Positions 63,616 through 64,000 of a stretch of 64,000 nucleotides of DNA are shown piece by piece; position 1 is the first letter of the stretch; each line of letters begins with the position of its first letter. The position numbers were made by a program, and so were the translations under genes. The notes below the pieces were generated by a model. The model was not told the DNA's origin. It saw only the letters and a list, made by a program, of their open reading frames with translations, and did no database searches. Source of the stretch: AWTP1-9 sp035703165 (GTDB lineage: Bacteria > Bacteroidota > Bacteroidia > Chitinophagales > Chitinophagaceae); NCBI GenBank assembly GCA_035703165.1, contig DASSYR010000031.1:21433-85432 (forward strand), written 5' to 3'.

Positions 63616-64000
63616 TTATAATAAATTCGTCCATATAATTTTTGTACCGTATTTACCCCAGTCTGAAACTGCTTTGGTCAACTTATCATTGTATTGTCTC
63701 CAATTTACCTTTTTCCCCTTTTGTTTGGGGTTTAATTGCTGTGCAGTGGGTTCTATAAGTTCTACTTTAGTAGCAAACCAGGTAGTGCTTAACCTGGGAA
63801 CAGCCAGTCCCAAAATCATTCCCGGTAAGTTGCCAAAACTTTCCGGTCCGCTGTTTGCTATTATTTCATCTGTATAAAAAGCAACCACATAAACAGAGTC
63901 GCAAATTTTGGTAACGGCTTTTTTGCATTCAAATCCGGCAATATTTCTGGTTTCGTTTGTAATACGCCATTCACAATTACGGAGACTGTCTTCTAACAAA
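63616..64000 (-). CDS. GLPGLI family protein (partial, N-terminus beyond window)
   Basis: The C-terminal 128 residues of a leftward gene that enters from the right edge. The family signature appears as FGNLPGMILGLAVPR with preceding NSGPESFG. GLPGLI proteins are secreted, Bacteroidota-specific proteins of unknown function, often in tandem arrays and near TonB receptors. The start and signal peptide lie outside the window. Confidence 0.9.
   Translation of the reverse strand, partial: LLEDSLRNCEWRITNETRNIAGFECKKAVTKICDSVYVVAFYTDEIIANSGPESFGNLPGMILGLAVPRLSTTWFATKVELIEPTAQQLNPKQKGKKVNWRQYNDKLTKAVSDWGKYGTKIIWTNLL

Overview
The window looks like chromosomal DNA from a Bacteroidota bacterium, most likely of the Chitinophagaceae or a close relative. 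This is inferred from the AT-rich composition, several promoter-like -7 boxes of the form TAnnTTTG, small RRM-type RNA-binding proteins, the gene order miaB / sigma-54 activator / lptE / TPR protein / secG, a GLPGLI-family protein and a glycogen/maltodextrin locus with a DPE2-like malQ. No rRNA operon, prophage, complete insertion sequence or CRISPR array was seen. Two tRNA genes are intact: Pro(CGG) and Thr(CGT).

Region by region. 1-4.8 kb holds small accessory genes: a Tat-exported HisC-like aminotransferase, two ABM-fold proteins, a DinB-like protein, an AraC regulator and a GNAT acetyltransferase. 5-6.5 kb is a PQQ-type beta-propeller lipoprotein. 6.9-10.7 kb is an RNA-chaperone block (cold-shock-domain protein, a possible Sm/Hfq-like small protein, an RRM protein and divergent rhlE) bracketed by direct arrays of a 204-bp/81-bp intergenic repeat. 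10.8-21.6 kb contains dnaK, a Crp-flavodoxin-DoxX operon whose flavodoxin start is disrupted, an MFS transporter, lpdA, deaD and a phosphodiester glycosidase. 21.6-25 kb has a M13 peptidase, tRNA-Pro flanked by two degenerate tRNA-Pro-derived copies, and tRNA-Thr followed by trmH. 25-35 kb has thioredoxin-fold proteins and a long leftward envelope operon (miaB to brkB). 35.5-45.8 kb starts with a Crp regulator and then a rightward run of secreted or membrane redox/lipid-type proteins (YHS, DoxX-like, putative porin, DM13 lipoprotein, YceI), followed by DinB-like, NRDE, ATP-grasp, LysE, APC permease and M61 peptidase genes. 45.8-48.8 kb is gene-poor, with two unrecognised proteins and a second RRM gene. 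50-63.6 kb is a maltodextrin/glycogen locus: malQ, a dipeptide epimerase, a ROK glucokinase, two sugar MFS transporters, glgA, glgC and a secreted GH13 enzyme.

How the genes fit together (inference). Maltodextrins cut by the secreted GH13 enzyme would enter through the MFS carriers, be processed by MalQ and glucokinase, and be stored as glycogen by GlgC and GlgA. The miaB-brkB operon combines tRNA modification with envelope building (LptE, SecG, MltG). The best candidates for something not well described are the repeat-bracketed RNA-chaperone block with its possible Hfq-like protein, the Crp-linked YHS/DoxX/porin/DM13/YceI cluster, the composite 204/81-bp repeat, and the tRNA-Pro-derived repeats. 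Domain and family calls are from reading the sequence; no search was run.
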